From Pseudoalteromonas sp. FUC4 (GTDB lineage Bacteria; Pseudomonadota; Gammaproteobacteria; Enterobacterales; Alteromonadaceae), in the NCBI RefSeq assembly GCF_008370255.1, contig NZ_SEUI01000005.1, positions 300,013 to 364,012 on the forward strand: a stretch of 64,000 nucleotides of DNA, read 5' to 3'. Under the pieces are notes generated by a model that was not told where the DNA came from, made no database searches, and worked only from the letters and a program-made list of their open reading frames with translations. This document shows, piece by piece, positions 8,026 through 17,613 of this stretch; the stretch's first letter is position 1; each line of letters begins with the position of its first letter. The translations under genes were made by a program, and so were the position numbers.

Positions 8026-9507
8026 ATGAAAAATAATATTATCAAAGTACTTTTAATTTGTACTACCTACCTGTGCTGCGCGTTTAACCTGCAAGCAAAG
8101 CCATTATTAACGGCTTACCCCGGTGCGAAATTAGAGAATAAAGTCACTTTAGCGGGCGAAGAAACACAGCTTGTATCTGCTTTTAACCCTGCGCTAAAAA
8201 AATCTCAGCAATTTGAATATAAGACATTTATTGGTGATGTAAGTCATTTTTCTTATCAAGTAAAAAATGTTGCTTCTTTAAAGGTAATGGAAAACTACAA
8301 AAACGCTTTAAGTGAGGCTGGGTTTAAAGTTTTGTACACATGTTCTTTAAACGATTGTTATAAAAAGCGAGAGGATAAATTGCTAGCCGAAGAGTCGAGC
8401 TATTTCAACGTGTCTAGTTATTACAGCCAACCACATTATATTTACGCAACAAAAGGAGAGGTTCCTGAGGCTGCCATTTCGTTATTTGTTGGACAATATA
8501 AAAATACGACACAAGCGCTTTTGACGACAGTTAATATTAAAGAAATTGAAACTGGGCTAATAAAAGCTGATTTTGAAGCATTCAAGAAAAAAGTTAGTGA
8601 TAAAATAAAAAAATCTACACATGAAGATCTTAAAGGTTCTGCAGATCATCCTTTATTAAGTCGTTATCCCGGTAGCTATATTGAGGATTATCAAAATGTT
8701 GACTATGAAGAGTTTAGCATTCCAACTGGAAAATTTGATAAAAAAGCGAATGCTTTTCCTATACTTGATGTTACAGGTGATTTAACGCGAATTACTTATA
8801 TTGCAAATAAAGTATCGACGCTAAAAATTTATCATAACTATGTGAGTGCTTTAACCAAAGAAGGTTTTGAAACCGTATTTTCTTGTCAAAAAGATAAATG
8901 CGGTACAAAAAGAAAAGAGATTCAAGCATTAGGCGATAAGCTGGCAATCAAACCTGTTTATAACTACTTTCACCAACCTAGATATCAAGTTATGAAAAAC
9001 ACTCTAAATGAGCAAACTACCTACGTTGCCTTTTTTATAGGTAACTATAATGGCGATTCTCGTATTCAGCTTGTTGTTGCTCGTACAGAGCCCTTAGTGA
9101 CAGGCTTAATAGAAACGAATAGTGATAAAGTTCTTGAGCAGTTAGAGCAAAAAGGAAAGGCGTCTATTTACGGTATTTTATTTGATTATGATAAAGCCAC
9201 TATTAAAGCTGAATCTAAAGAGGCGTTAGATGTTATTGCTCAAGTAATGGAAAAAAATAAAAAGTTGAGTTTATATGTTGTTGGACATACTGATGATAAA
9301 GGCTCGCCTAATTATAATGTAAACCTTTCAAAGCGCCGTGCTGATGCGGTTATTAACGCATTAATTGCTGATTATGGGGTAGCTAAAGAAAGGTTATTAG
9401 CTCAAGGAGCGGGTCCTTATTCACCCGTTGCAACTAATAAAAATGATTTAGGTCGTGAACTAAATCGCCGTGTTGAATTAGTTGAAAGGTTGTCTAGTTC
9501 AAAATAA
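8026..9507 (+). CDS. OmpA-family peptidoglycan-binding protein with duplicated N-terminal unit
   Basis: A 493-residue secreted protein with a signal peptide ending near LQAKP. Two related units of about 190 residues follow, each opening with Pro-Leu-Leu-x-x-Tyr-Pro-Gly and containing a Y-x-N/Y-x-x-A-L helix, a Cys-x(4)-Cys pair and a final F-x-G-x-Y strand; they resemble DUF4892. The C-terminal OmpA-like domain (residues about 380-490) begins I-L-F-D-Y-D-K-A-T-I and carries G-H-T-D and N-x-x-L-S-x-R-R-A, the peptidoglycan-contact motifs. It probably sits in the periplasm or outer membrane and holds the cell wall. AAAGGAG lies before the ATG. Confidence 0.85.
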   Translation: MKNNIIKVLLICTTYLCCAFNLQAKPLLTAYPGAKLENKVTLAGEETQLVSAFNPALKKSQQFEYKTFIGDVSHFSYQVKNVASLKVMENYKNALSEAGFKVLYTCSLNDCYKKREDKLLAEESSYFNVSSYYSQPHYIYATKGEVPEAAISLFVGQYKNTTQALLTTVNIKEIETGLIKADFEAFKKKVSDKIKKSTHEDLKGSADHPLLSRYPGSYIEDYQNVDYEEFSIPTGKFDKKANAFPILDVTGDLTRITYIANKVSTLKIYHNYVSALTKEGFETVFSCQKDKCGTKRKEIQALGDKLAIKPVYNYFHQPRYQVMKNTLNEQTTYVAFFIGNYNGDSRIQLVVARTEPLVTGLIETNSDKVLEQLEQKGKASIYGILFDYDKATIKAESKEALDVIAQVMEKNKKLSLYVVGHTDDKGSPNYNVNLSKRRADAVINALIADYGVAKERLLAQGAGPYSPVATNKNDLGRELNRRVELVERLSSSK

Positions 9508-9524
9508 TTTATGCTTTTAATTTA

Positions 9525-9558
9525 TATGCACATTAGATCTATTATTTTAATGTGCATA
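9525..9558. terminator. Hairpin between convergent genes
   Basis: Perfect 11-base arms TATGCACATTA (9525-9535) and TAATGTGCATA (9548-9558) lie between the convergent OmpA-family gene and mnmC. The flanking sequence is AT-rich but lacks a clean T run, so termination is likely but not certain. Confidence 0.5.
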
Positions 9559-9564
9559 CTTCAT

Positions 9565-11574
9565 TTAAATCTTATTACGAATTAAATCTCGTACTATAAA
9601 CCGAGCAGGGTGAATAGCTTGGCTTACACGCTCGCTTAATGGGCGAGGCTCGTTATTTAAACAGCTTACGAGATGTTCTGCACTTAGCGGTGCGCTACAT
9701 AAAGCGCGGGCGCCAAAGCCGGTAAAAATATGTAGGCCTTGTTGTGGCTTAATAAGTTGCTCGTACTGATAGCGTTTACCTAAACGTAGATTAGCAAAGG
9801 CCATTGTATAATCACTTTGCTCACACCATTGCCCAGCCATTGGTAGGTGATCTATAAATGTGCATCGAACAGCTGCTTTTGCCGAGGTAATATTGCCAAG
9901 GGTAGAGGCAAATTCACTTTGCTTATAAAAGCTGAGTAGTTGCTCTTGGTTTAATTGGTTGTCGAGCGCTGTAACTTGGCGGCTTTTGGTATTTTTTTCA
10001 AACGTGGCACCCATACAGTGATGATCTAAATAGGCTGGGGTAAAATACCCTTTATGGCACAACACTGTTTTAAGTTTGCGTGATTGCTCACTTGCCTCAA
10101 TATGTGAAACTTGCCCGCGTACGCCTACTATTGGTAGCGATTTTGTTTGCTCAAATGCATCACTGTGCTCGCCTGCACAAATAATTACATCACTAAAAGG
10201 ACCTAGCCGTTCATCATTTGTTGATAAAAACCAGCCGTTATCGGTTTTTTCTAGCTGTTCAATATTACAACTAAATGAGCTTTTAAATGGGTTTATGCTA
10301 TTTGCAGCGCTTAACATGGCGTTTACTAGTTGCGGAGGGTTAACCCAGCCGCCTTGTTCAAAAAACATGCCCGAATAACCTGTTTTTACACCGACTATTT
10401 CGTCGCCTTGCTCTGCGGTTACGTTACGCATTAGTTGGGTTGGCCACAGTTGTTTTTGTGCTAAGTTTTCGTGCTTATCAGCTAGAGGCTTTTTTACTGC
10501 GTGTTGTAATACGCCGCACCAATCGTAATCAAAATTAAAACCACTGCTAAGTAAGTTGTTATACACGCGTTTGGCGTATAAAAAGCTATGTGCAAACAAT
10601 TCGCTGTGCGGCGAGTTTTTTGCTTGTAGGTGAGGGTAAATAGCACCTTGCACATTGTGCGATGCCCCCATAGCTGGTTTTTCATCTTGGCAGAATAATT
10701 GGCTTGCTATGCCTCGTTTAGCCAAACTATATAAAATGCAGCTACTGGCTATACCGCCGCCAATGACCGCTACATTTTTTAAAGCGCTGCTATCTTGATG
10801 AAAATATGCAGGAGCTGATTGAGCATCATCTATGCACTCTAGTTGGCCAACAAGCATATCTCTTTTTTGGCCAAAGCCTTTGGCTTTTTTAGTATTAAAG
10901 CCTGCATCAATTAATCCACGGCGAACAAAACCTGCTGAAGTAAATGTTGATAAGGTGGCGCCTGTCCTTGATATATTGACCATAGAATTAAATAAACTTT
11001 GCTGCCACATTTCGGGGTTTTTACTTGGTGCAAAACCATCTAAATACCAAGCGTCAACAATTCCTGTTTGCGGATAGCTCATTGCTTGTATTGATTCAAG
11101 TGCATCACCAAAGTATAAATCGAGAACAACAAGTCCATTGTCAAACTCGAGTCTGTGGCATCCTTCTAAATTAATCGGGTATTGTTTAGATAATTTGTTA
11201 CTAAAGTCGCTTAATGAAGGCCATGCCAGTAGTGCTTTGTTTAAATCGTCTATGTGCAGTGGATATTTTTCAAATGAAATAAAGTGTAAGCGTTTAACAC
11301 CATTATCTAATTGATTTTGAACTTGTTGACGTGCAACGTGGTCAGTAAAGCGTTGCCATGTATTTAAAAAGTTTAAACCTGTACCAAAGCCGGTTTCGGC
11401 AATAACAAAATGCGGCTGGTCATGATTTTGTAATCGTGAATCTATATTATTTTGCTCATAATACACATAATGCGATTCAGCTAAGCCATCGTCATTAGAA
11501 AAATAAATATCACCGAAGTCATTAGCGAAAGGTGTACCTAAGTTATTAAAGTGTATATGTGCATTTTTGATCAT
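9565..11574 (-). CDS. mnmC: Bifunctional tRNA mnm5s2U34 biosynthesis protein MnmC
   Basis: At 669 residues it matches the usual length of MnmC. The N-terminal half is the SAM-dependent methyltransferase domain (DUF752 type), with G-F-G-T-G-L-N-F near residue 62 and the D-A-W-Y-L-D-G-F-A-P-S segment near 180. The C-terminal half is an FAD-dependent oxidase starting VIGGGIASS near residue 270 and ending with G-F-G-A-R-A-L. Together they convert cmnm5(s2)U34 to nm5(s2)U and methylate it to mnm5(s2)U in tRNA wobble positions. It is divergent from fabB, as in E. coli. Confidence 0.95.
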   Translation of the reverse strand: MIKNAHIHFNNLGTPFANDFGDIYFSNDDGLAESHYVYYEQNNIDSRLQNHDQPHFVIAETGFGTGLNFLNTWQRFTDHVARQQVQNQLDNGVKRLHFISFEKYPLHIDDLNKALLAWPSLSDFSNKLSKQYPINLEGCHRLEFDNGLVVLDLYFGDALESIQAMSYPQTGIVDAWYLDGFAPSKNPEMWQQSLFNSMVNISRTGATLSTFTSAGFVRRGLIDAGFNTKKAKGFGQKRDMLVGQLECIDDAQSAPAYFHQDSSALKNVAVIGGGIASSCILYSLAKRGIASQLFCQDEKPAMGASHNVQGAIYPHLQAKNSPHSELFAHSFLYAKRVYNNLLSSGFNFDYDWCGVLQHAVKKPLADKHENLAQKQLWPTQLMRNVTAEQGDEIVGVKTGYSGMFFEQGGWVNPPQLVNAMLSAANSINPFKSSFSCNIEQLEKTDNGWFLSTNDERLGPFSDVIICAGEHSDAFEQTKSLPIVGVRGQVSHIEASEQSRKLKTVLCHKGYFTPAYLDHHCMGATFEKNTKSRQVTALDNQLNQEQLLSFYKQSEFASTLGNITSAKAAVRCTFIDHLPMAGQWCEQSDYTMAFANLRLGKRYQYEQLIKPQQGLHIFTGFGARALCSAPLSAEHLVSCLNNEPRPLSERVSQAIHPARFIVRDLIRNKI

Positions 11575-11660
11575 GATTTTTTAATTTTATAGATATATTT
11601 TTTAATTATTTTACGGGTTTTCTTTGAAATAGTCTGGCGTTATTTATAAGCTAGCAGTTC

Positions 11661-11678
11661 AGAGTACAAGTGTACGCT
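11661..11678. promoter_or_regulatory. FabR-like operator upstream of fabB
   Basis: AGAGTACAAGTGTACGCT is an 18-base near-perfect palindrome (AGAGTACA, two bases, TGTACGCT). It closely matches the FabR operator pattern as I recall it (AGCGTACA-N2-TGTTCGCT) found before fabA and fabB in gammaproteobacteria. It lies 75 bases before the fabB ATG, with TATAAG (11645-11650) just upstream as a possible -10. Binding by a FabR homologue would let unsaturated acyl chains repress fabB. The regulator gene is not in this window. Confidence 0.7.
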
Positions 11679-11753
11679 AGAAAGCTGACCACTTAGGTGA
11701 TTAAATTCGCGTAAAATAGAATGCAATTAAGTATTAAGCTAAGGGAATTACCC

Positions 11754-12965
11754 ATGAGAAGAGCTGTAATTACAGGTATCGGTGTTGTATCAAGTATAGG
11801 TAACAACAAAGAAGAAGTATTAGAATCGTTAAAAACGGGTAAAAGCGGCATCGCTTTTAATCAAGAATTTGCCGATTATAAGTTACGTAGTAACGTATCG
11901 GGTAAAATTGATATTGACGTTAAAGCACACGTTGACCGTAAAGCAATGCGCTTTATGGGAGATGCTGCTGCTTACTCTTATATTTCAATGCAGCAAGCAA
12001 TTGAAGATGCAGGCTTATCTGATGATCAAGTGTCTAACGAACGTACTGGTTTATTAGTTGGCTCAGGTGGTGGTTCGTCTAAATGGCAAGTAGAAGCTGC
12101 TGACATTTTACGTGAAAAAGGCGTAAAACGCGTAGGGCCTTATATGGTGCCACGTACTATGGCAAGTACTACATCAGCATGTTTAGCAACACCATTTAAA
12201 ATTAAAGGTGTTAACTATTCAATTAGCTCTGCTTGTGCAACATCTGCGCACTGTATTGGCCACGCTGTAGAGCAAATCCAACTTGGTAAGCAAGATGTAA
12301 TTTTTGCTGGTGGCGGTGAAGAGCTACACTGGACATTGGCAATGGAATTTGACGCTATGGGCGCACTTTCTACTAAATACAATGAAACACCTGAAAAAGC
12401 ATCTCGTACATACGATGCTAATCGCGATGGTTTTGTTATTTCTGGCGGTGGCGGTATTGTTGTCGTTGAAGAACTTGAACATGCACTTGCACGTGGCGCG
12501 CACATTTACGCTGAAATTGTTGGCTACGGTGCAACATCAGATGGCTACGACATGGTTGCTCCATCGGGCGAAGGTGCAGCACGTTGTATGCGCCAAGCTA
12601 TGCAAGATGTAGATAGTATTGATTACCTAAATACGCACGGCACATCAACGCCTGTAGGCGATGTTAAAGAGTTAGGTGCGATACAAGAAGTGTTTGGTGG
12701 TAAATCACCAATGATCAGTGCAACTAAAGCAATGACAGGTCATGCATTAGGTGCTGCAGGTGTTCACGAAGCTATTTTCTCATTATTAATGCTAGAGCAC
12801 AGCTTTGTAGCACCTTCAATTAATATTGATGAGTTAGATGAGCAAGCAGCAGGTTTAGATATTATTACTGAGCGTCGTGACGTTGAGTTAAATACTGTAA
12901 TGTCTAATAGCTTTGGCTTTGGTGGCACAAATGCGACTTTAGTTATGAGTAAGTACAAAGGTTAA
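11754..12965 (+). CDS. fabB: 3-oxoacyl-[acyl-carrier-protein] synthase I
   Basis: Beta-ketoacyl-ACP synthase I extends acyl-ACP with malonyl-ACP and is needed for unsaturated fatty acids. The catalytic triad is visible: Cys in [12 protein letters not shown], His in [10 protein letters not shown] and His in TGHALGAAG, followed by the C-terminal [10 protein letters not shown] start at ATG 11754 ([10 protein letters not shown]), preceded by AAGGGAA, because the upstream in-frame ATG at 11721 adds 11 residues not expected in the family. That gives 403 residues against about 406 in E. coli. It stands alone, with a FabR-like operator in front and a strong terminator behind. Confidence 0.97.
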   Translation: MRRAVITGIGVVSSIGNNKEEVLESLKTGKSGIAFNQEFADYKLRSNVSGKIDIDVKAHVDRKAMRFMGDAAAYSYISMQQAIEDAGLSDDQVSNERTGLLVGSGGGSSKWQVEAADILREKGVKRVGPYMVPRTMASTTSACLATPFKIKGVNYSISSACATSAHCIGHAVEQIQLGKQDVIFAGGGEELHWTLAMEFDAMGALSTKYNETPEKASRTYDANRDGFVISGGGGIVVVEELEHALARGAHIYAEIVGYGATSDGYDMVAPSGEGAARCMRQAMQDVDSIDYLNTHGTSTPVGDVKELGAIQEVFGGKSPMISATKAMTGHALGAAGVHEAIFSLLMLEHSFVAPSINIDELDEQAAGLDIITERRDVELNTVMSNSFGFGGTNATLVMSKYKG

Positions 12966-13020
12966 TTTGAGCTTATAAGTCCTATATGCAAACGCATATC
13001 TTGACTAAATAGCCCAAAAC

Positions 13021-13050
13021 AAAAAAGGAAAGCCTAGGCTTTCCTTTTTT
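13021..13050. terminator. Bidirectional terminator
   Basis: A perfect 30-base palindrome, A6-GGAAAGCC and its complement, with A run on one side and T run on the other. It can stop both fabB from the left and the lipoprotein gene from the right. Confidence 0.9.
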
Positions 13051-13066
13051 ATTATCGAAAGTTTAA

Positions 13067-13432
13067 TTAACCTTCGTTATGTTCTTGACGCGCTTGCTCA
13101 ATTTCGTCAGCAATTTCTTGCGCTTTTTGCTTAGTTTTTTCAGTTAACTCGCCAGCAGCTTCTTTGCTTTTAATCCATGCGTCAACCGCAATCTCTTTGC
13201 CGTCGTCGTACATGTCTAAGCCCATTGCTTTACTTTGCTCTAATAGCTCGTTTAAAGACTCGTCATTTTTAAGATCGTTAGTTGTCTCTTTAACGTCGTT
13301 CCATGCATCACCAAGCTTTTCTTGCATTTGTGCGCTTTTATCTTTTGCATCTTCTTTTACTTCGTTGGCATCTTCACAACCAGTTAATGTAATTAAAGTG
13401 CCTAATAAAGCTAAACCTGCTAATTTATTCAT
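13067..13432 (-). CDS. Small helical lipoprotein
   Basis: A 121-residue protein with lipobox LTGC (Cys19). The mature part is almost entirely charged amphipathic helix rich in Glu, Lys, Asp and Ala, with spaced repeats such as E-D-A-K-D-K and K-E-A-A-G-E-L-T-E-K-T, recalling LEA-like or apolipoprotein-type helices. Probably a periplasm-facing lipid-anchored protein. No function can be assigned. It is convergent with fabB and shares its terminator. Confidence 0.75.
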   Translation of the reverse strand: MNKLAGLALLGTLITLTGCEDANEVKEDAKDKSAQMQEKLGDAWNDVKETTNDLKNDESLNELLEQSKAMGLDMYDDGKEIAVDAWIKSKEAAGELTEKTKQKAQEIADEIEQARQEHNEG

Positions 13433-13483
13433 GTGCTATCTCCTTTAGAGACTGATAATTAATTCGAGGCAGACTATACAACA

Positions 13484-14026
13484 ATGAAAATGAACGTCCC
13501 CGTAACAAAACGATTAAATTTTAAATTAATGAATGAGCATGATTGGCCTCAACTCTTTGAACTCGACCAAGACCCAGCTGTAATGCAGTATTTAACGCGA
13601 GGTGTACCTACCTCTTTAGAGCAAATAAAAAATGAGGGAGTGCCTCGTATGCTCGCATATCGAAATGAGCTAAAAGGCTGGGGGCTGTGGAGCATCACTA
13701 TAAAGCAAAGCAATACATTTATTGGTTGGGTATTAATAAGGCCTATGGGCTTTTTTAGTGATGCACCAAACTACAGTGATATTGAAATAGGCTGGCGCTT
13801 TAAGCAAGCGAGTTGGGGGCATGGTTATGCAACCGAGGCGGCTTTAGCATTATGTGATGAGCTTATAAAGCAAGATGGCGTTAAGGCGATAAGTGCAATG
13901 GCACTAAAAGATAATACGGCCTCTATAAAAATAATGAAAAAGCTAGGTCTGCAATTTATAAAAAACTATACACATACAGATGAGCAAGGCGACTTACCTG
14001 CGGTGCTTTATTCAAAAAGTGTTTAA
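13484..14026 (+). CDS. GNAT family N-acetyltransferase (RimJ/RimL-like)
   Basis: A 180-residue GNAT protein. It opens with T-K-R-L-N-F-K-L, the usual first strand of the RimJ/RimL-type group, has I-E-I-G-W-R-F in strand 4, and the acetyl-CoA loop W-G-H-G-Y-A-T-E-A-A near residue 110, followed by N-T-A-S-I-K-I-M-K-K-L-G-L. It should transfer an acetyl group from acetyl-CoA to an amine; the substrate is unknown. Two in-frame ATG codons (13484, 13490) are both possible starts. Confidence 0.85.
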   Translation: MKMNVPVTKRLNFKLMNEHDWPQLFELDQDPAVMQYLTRGVPTSLEQIKNEGVPRMLAYRNELKGWGLWSITIKQSNTFIGWVLIRPMGFFSDAPNYSDIEIGWRFKQASWGHGYATEAALALCDELIKQDGVKAISAMALKDNTASIKIMKKLGLQFIKNYTHTDEQGDLPAVLYSKSV

Positions 14027-14124
14027 AGATGATTAAATATCAACAGTATAAAGATTGACCTGTTCTTAAGTGACGTGCATTAATAAGAATACGAAACTAA
14101 AAAATAATAAATTAAGGATGTTGT

Positions 14125-15798
14125 ATGGGATTGTTTTTTTCACCAAGTAAATTAATCGTCAAAAGTGTGCTGGTTTTACAGTTCGCTACTTTTAGTGTTT
14201 TAGCGCAGCCTTTATCGCAAAGCGCGGTCGCAATGCCTGACTCGTTCAGTGCCGATGCTGCTAAAAGTATATTAGAGCAAGGCGGTAATGCTGTTGATGC
14301 GGCTATAACGGCACAATTTGTACTTGCAGTAACGCTTCCTGAAGCCGGCAATATTGGCGGCGGGGGATTTATGCTTATTCAAAAAGATGGCAAGGGCGAT
14401 TTTATAGACTATCGCGAAACAGCGCCAACAGCGGCTCATCGTGATATGTATTTAGATGAGCAAGGTAATGTTATTGCAAACAAATCAATATATGGCATTC
14501 ACGCAAGCGGTGTACCAGGCAGTGTAGCGGGCATGTGGCTTGCCCATCAAAAACATGGCACTTTAGAGTGGGAAGCACTAGTACAACCAGCGGTAACATT
14601 GGCTGAACAAGGGTTTGTAGTTCCGCCCAAGTTAGCAAAAGGTGTGAGCAATTATATAGCTCACCTAAAAGAGCAAAAAATAAATGTAAACTTCGAAAAA
14701 TACTTTGCTGATGTAAAAGCTAATAAAGTATTTAAGCAACCCGAGTTAGCGGCAACATTAAAACGTATTCGTGATAACGGACAAGATGGGTTTTATAAAG
14801 GCGAAACTGCAAATATTATTGCTAAATTTATGCACCAACATGGCGGTATAATTAATCAAGATGATTTAAAAGGTTACACCGCCAAATCGCGTACACCTAT
14901 TAAAGCGAGTTGGAATGGTTATGAAGTACTTACTTCGCCACCGCCGAGTTCAGGTGGTATTGCTATTTTACAGTGGCTTAAAATGTATGAGTTACAAAAA
15001 CCAGATGCGGGCTTAGCACATAACTCTACTCAATATGTACACTTACTTTCTGAAATAGGTAAACGTGTATTTGCAGATAGGGCGGAGTATTTAGGCGATC
15101 CTGATTTTTTTGATGTACCAGTCAACGCGTTAACTAATATTAACTACCTTAAAGAGCGCAGTAATAGCATTTCATTAACCGCTATCTCGACTACCGAAAA
15201 TATTAAACCAGGACTTAAAGAAAGTGAGCAAACTACGCACTTTTCAATCGTTGATAAAATGGGTAACGCTGTCGCAAATACCACCACAATAAACTTAGGG
15301 TTTGGTAGCGGTGTAGTTGTTGAAGGTGCAGGGTTTATTTTAAATGATGAAATGGATGACTTTAGTGCCAAGCCAGGCGTTATGAATGTGTTTGGTGCAA
15401 TAGGCGGTAAAGCTAACGAAATACAGCCGCACAAGCGTATGCTTAGCTCTATGACGCCTACAATACTCCTCAAAGATAACACCGTTAAAATGGTGACAGG
15501 CTCGCCTGGTGGCACAACTATTATTAGCTCTGTGTATGAATCTATTTTAAATGCGGTAGAGTTTGATATGACTGCTGAGCAGGTTGTAAATAGCCCTCGT
15601 TTTCATCATCAATTGTGGCCTAAAAATATAATTAGAACACACATAGGTTTAACCGATAGCGTAAAAGCAGAGCTTACAAAAATGGGTTACACCATAGATG
15701 AGAATCACTTTGGTGACTTACACGTTATTATTAATAAAGAAGGCCAATTAGATGCCGCTTCTGAAGCATCTGGGCGCGGTAAATCAATTGTTTTTTAA
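14125..15798 (+). CDS. ggt: Gamma-glutamyltransferase, periplasmic
   Basis: A 557-residue precursor with a signal peptide ending near VLAQP. It cleaves gamma-glutamyl bonds, for example of glutathione, and is activated by self-cleavage into two subunits. The cleavage site is E-Q-T-T-H-F-S, with Thr370 the likely new N-terminus and nucleophile. Other family marks are G-G-N-A-V-D-A-A near residue 52, G-N-I-G-G-G-G-F near 75, R-E-T-A-P near 96, and S-S-M-T-P-T then G-S-P-G-G in the small subunit. AAGGA precedes the ATG, and a GC-rich terminator follows. Confidence 0.93.
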   Translation: MGLFFSPSKLIVKSVLVLQFATFSVLAQPLSQSAVAMPDSFSADAAKSILEQGGNAVDAAITAQFVLAVTLPEAGNIGGGGFMLIQKDGKGDFIDYRETAPTAAHRDMYLDEQGNVIANKSIYGIHASGVPGSVAGMWLAHQKHGTLEWEALVQPAVTLAEQGFVVPPKLAKGVSNYIAHLKEQKINVNFEKYFADVKANKVFKQPELAATLKRIRDNGQDGFYKGETANIIAKFMHQHGGIINQDDLKGYTAKSRTPIKASWNGYEVLTSPPPSSGGIAILQWLKMYELQKPDAGLAHNSTQYVHLLSEIGKRVFADRAEYLGDPDFFDVPVNALTNINYLKERSNSISLTAISTTENIKPGLKESEQTTHFSIVDKMGNAVANTTTINLGFGSGVVVEGAGFILNDEMDDFSAKPGVMNVFGAIGGKANEIQPHKRMLSSMTPTILLKDNTVKMVTGSPGGTTIISSVYESILNAVEFDMTAEQVVNSPRFHHQLWPKNIIRTHIGLTDSVKAELTKMGYTIDENHFGDLHVIINKEGQLDAASEASGRGKSIVF

Positions 15799-15803
15799 AT
15801 AAA

Positions 15804-15833
15804 AAAACACCGCGCTAAAAGGCGCGGTGTTTT
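15804..15833. terminator. Bidirectional terminator
   Basis: Twelve-base arms AAAACACCGCGC (15804-15815) and GCGCGGTGTTTT (15822-15833) between the convergent ggt and Tim44-like genes. Confidence 0.9.
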
Positions 15834-15845
15834 AAACGTTAACGC

Positions 15846-16697
15846 TTATTGCGTATCAATTAAATCTTCAACACCCACTATTAGCCATGGAGCATCGTCT
15901 GAAATTAGACGCTCTAAGTGCCAAATTTCTAAAATAGGCTCTTCTTTTTTATCGCCTAAATCACGGTACTTACCTTTAAAGCGAACACTAACCTGCCACG
16001 ATTGCGCGTTTGTATCTGCGCGCACAAGTTCGGCATCAATAAGCATCACTTCTGTTTCTACGCTTTGTATAGCTTCACGTTCAGCTTTAAACTCGGCAAC
16101 AAGTGCAGGGCTTAAGTATTCAGCCATTGTGGAGTAATCGGCATTGTTCCATGCAGTTTGTAGGGTATGGTAATGACTACGGGCACCTTGCAAAAAGCCA
16201 TTAACGTCAAAGTTAGGTGGTAAATTAAAAGGCACACTTTCACCTTGTGGGGCGCTGCTTGCAAAGCCTGTACTTGTTGGTTGCTCGATAAGTGCTTGTT
16301 TAAAAGCATTTTGCTGAGCACTTGTACTTGCACTGGCAAGTTGTGGGGCACGATTAGCACGTAAAAAACCTGTTACTAGCTTAAATAAAATAAAGAGTCC
16401 GCCAGCTAATAAAATCATTTCTAATAGCTGAAAACCTTCAAAATCGTCGCCTAGCATTGCTGCAATTAAGCCACCCGCTAAAAGTCCCCCAAAAACGCCT
16501 GCCATAATGCCTTTTTTATTTGATGTGGCTTTGGGTGCTGTTGATGCAGGTACATCAGATTGTTTATTTTGTGTGGTTTGTTGTGTTGTAGGCGTTTTTC
16601 CGCGTTTGCTGCTGCCAAACTTTTTACGTGCGTGTGCATCAAAACTGGCAGTACATAACAATGCCAATAGTGAAAAAATAACGATGATGTTCTTCAT
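15846..16697 (-). CDS. Tim44-like domain membrane protein
   Basis: A 283-residue protein with a signal peptide ending near FDAHA, then a Lys/Thr/Gln linker, two close hydrophobic segments near residues 66-84 and 92-113, and a C-terminal Tim44-like domain from about 165. In that domain G-A-R-S-H-Y-H-T-L-Q-x-A-W-N precedes a beta-rich part ending W-L-I-V-G-V-E-D-L. The family is named after mitochondrial Tim44; bacterial members are poorly characterised membrane proteins. It appears monocistronic. Confidence 0.8.
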   Translation of the reverse strand: MKNIIVIFSLLALLCTASFDAHARKKFGSSKRGKTPTTQQTTQNKQSDVPASTAPKATSNKKGIMAGVFGGLLAGGLIAAMLGDDFEGFQLLEMILLAGGLFILFKLVTGFLRANRAPQLASASTSAQQNAFKQALIEQPTSTGFASSAPQGESVPFNLPPNFDVNGFLQGARSHYHTLQTAWNNADYSTMAEYLSPALVAEFKAEREAIQSVETEVMLIDAELVRADTNAQSWQVSVRFKGKYRDLGDKKEEPILEIWHLERLISDDAPWLIVGVEDLIDTQ

Positions 16698-16823
16698 GAA
16701 ATTCCCTAATTAAAATCGAGCCGCGATTATAATTTACTTTCTTTAGGAATTTAATTAATTACTTTAAAAATCAGAGGTTTTGGGTATAGAAGAAACGTTT
16801 TATTGGTGAGTATATAATCAAAA

Positions 16824-16848
16824 AACCGCTCAGTAGAAACTAAGCGGT
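16824..16848 (-). terminator. Rho-independent terminator (minus strand)
   Basis: Read on the minus strand, ACCGCT and AGCGGT enclose an imperfect stem and are followed by TTTTTT. Ends the sigma factor and DUF3379 pair. Confidence 0.75.
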
Positions 16849-16860
16849 AATTTGTCTATT

Positions 16861-17613
16861 TTAAAGCCAACGAATTGCGCCAGTAACGCGTTCATTGTAT
16901 GTATCTAGAGGTGCTCCAAGACTTGCCACTAAAATAGTATCAGCTTGTGAGCCACGATTAATGTGACCTTCAAAGCGCTCATCGCGGAAGTTGTCATCCC
17001 CAAAACCAAATGATTTATTTTCAGAAGGCACTATAAATACCGTCATTGGACCAAAGTCAGACTCAAATATTAAATGCAGACCTTTTTCGCCTTTAAAATC
17101 ACAAAACATGGCATAAGTTACAGCACCAGGAAGTTCATCAAGATGACCACCTAATACTGCAAGCTTGTCGTTAACGCTTTGTAGGCTAATGGGCTCTTTT
17201 TTATCAAGCGCATTAATTTCGTAGTACACATGGGCAAGCGCATGCTCACCTGCTTCGTGTGCAATATTTTGCTCTGTACTAAAAAAGAAGGCACTAATCG
17301 CCACTACAAAAGACGCTGCTAACGCAAGATGTATACGATCAAACTTAAAACGTGATCGAGCATCAACCACGTTTTTGCCTGTTGCTTGCTCTTCTTGGAG
17401 TGCTTTTTCTTTTAATGATGTGTTTAAAAGAATGCGGTCTGCAAGATTTTCAGGCACAGGTATATCTAAAGAATCTTGAATGAATTTATCAAAATCTTTC
17501 ATATCGTTAATAAAACTTTGTCGCTCTGGGTTATTGTCAGCAAACTCCATAAGCTCCTTGTCAATGTCGTTTGGCTGCGCAATAGTGCGGCGACGAAACT
17601 CAAGTTCATCCAT
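16861..17613 (-). CDS. DUF3379 protein, probable anti-sigma partner
   Basis: A 250-residue protein with one membrane segment near residues 112-127 (A-L-A-A-S-F-V-V-A-I-S-A-F-F-F). The N-terminal 105 residues are charged and cytoplasmic, and the rest faces the periplasm. This layout and its place directly after an ECF sigma gene, with its start codon overlapping the sigma stop by one base, fit the DUF3379 group, which is usually paired with such sigma factors. An anti-sigma role is inference from the context. No zinc-binding H-x(3)-C-x(2)-C motif is seen. Confidence 0.8.
   Translation of the reverse strand: MDELEFRRRTIAQPNDIDKELMEFADNNPERQSFINDMKDFDKFIQDSLDIPVPENLADRILLNTSLKEKALQEEQATGKNVVDARSRFKFDRIHLALAASFVVAISAFFFSTEQNIAHEAGEHALAHVYYEINALDKKEPISLQSVNDKLAVLGGHLDELPGAVTYAMFCDFKGEKGLHLIFESDFGPMTVFIVPSENKSFGFGDDNFRDERFEGHINRGSQADTILVASLGAPLDTYNERVTGAIRWL

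Noticed and set aside
11721..11753. Upstream ATG of fabB
   Set aside because: No ribosome-binding site and it adds 11 residues; ATG 11754 has AAGGGAA and matches the family start.
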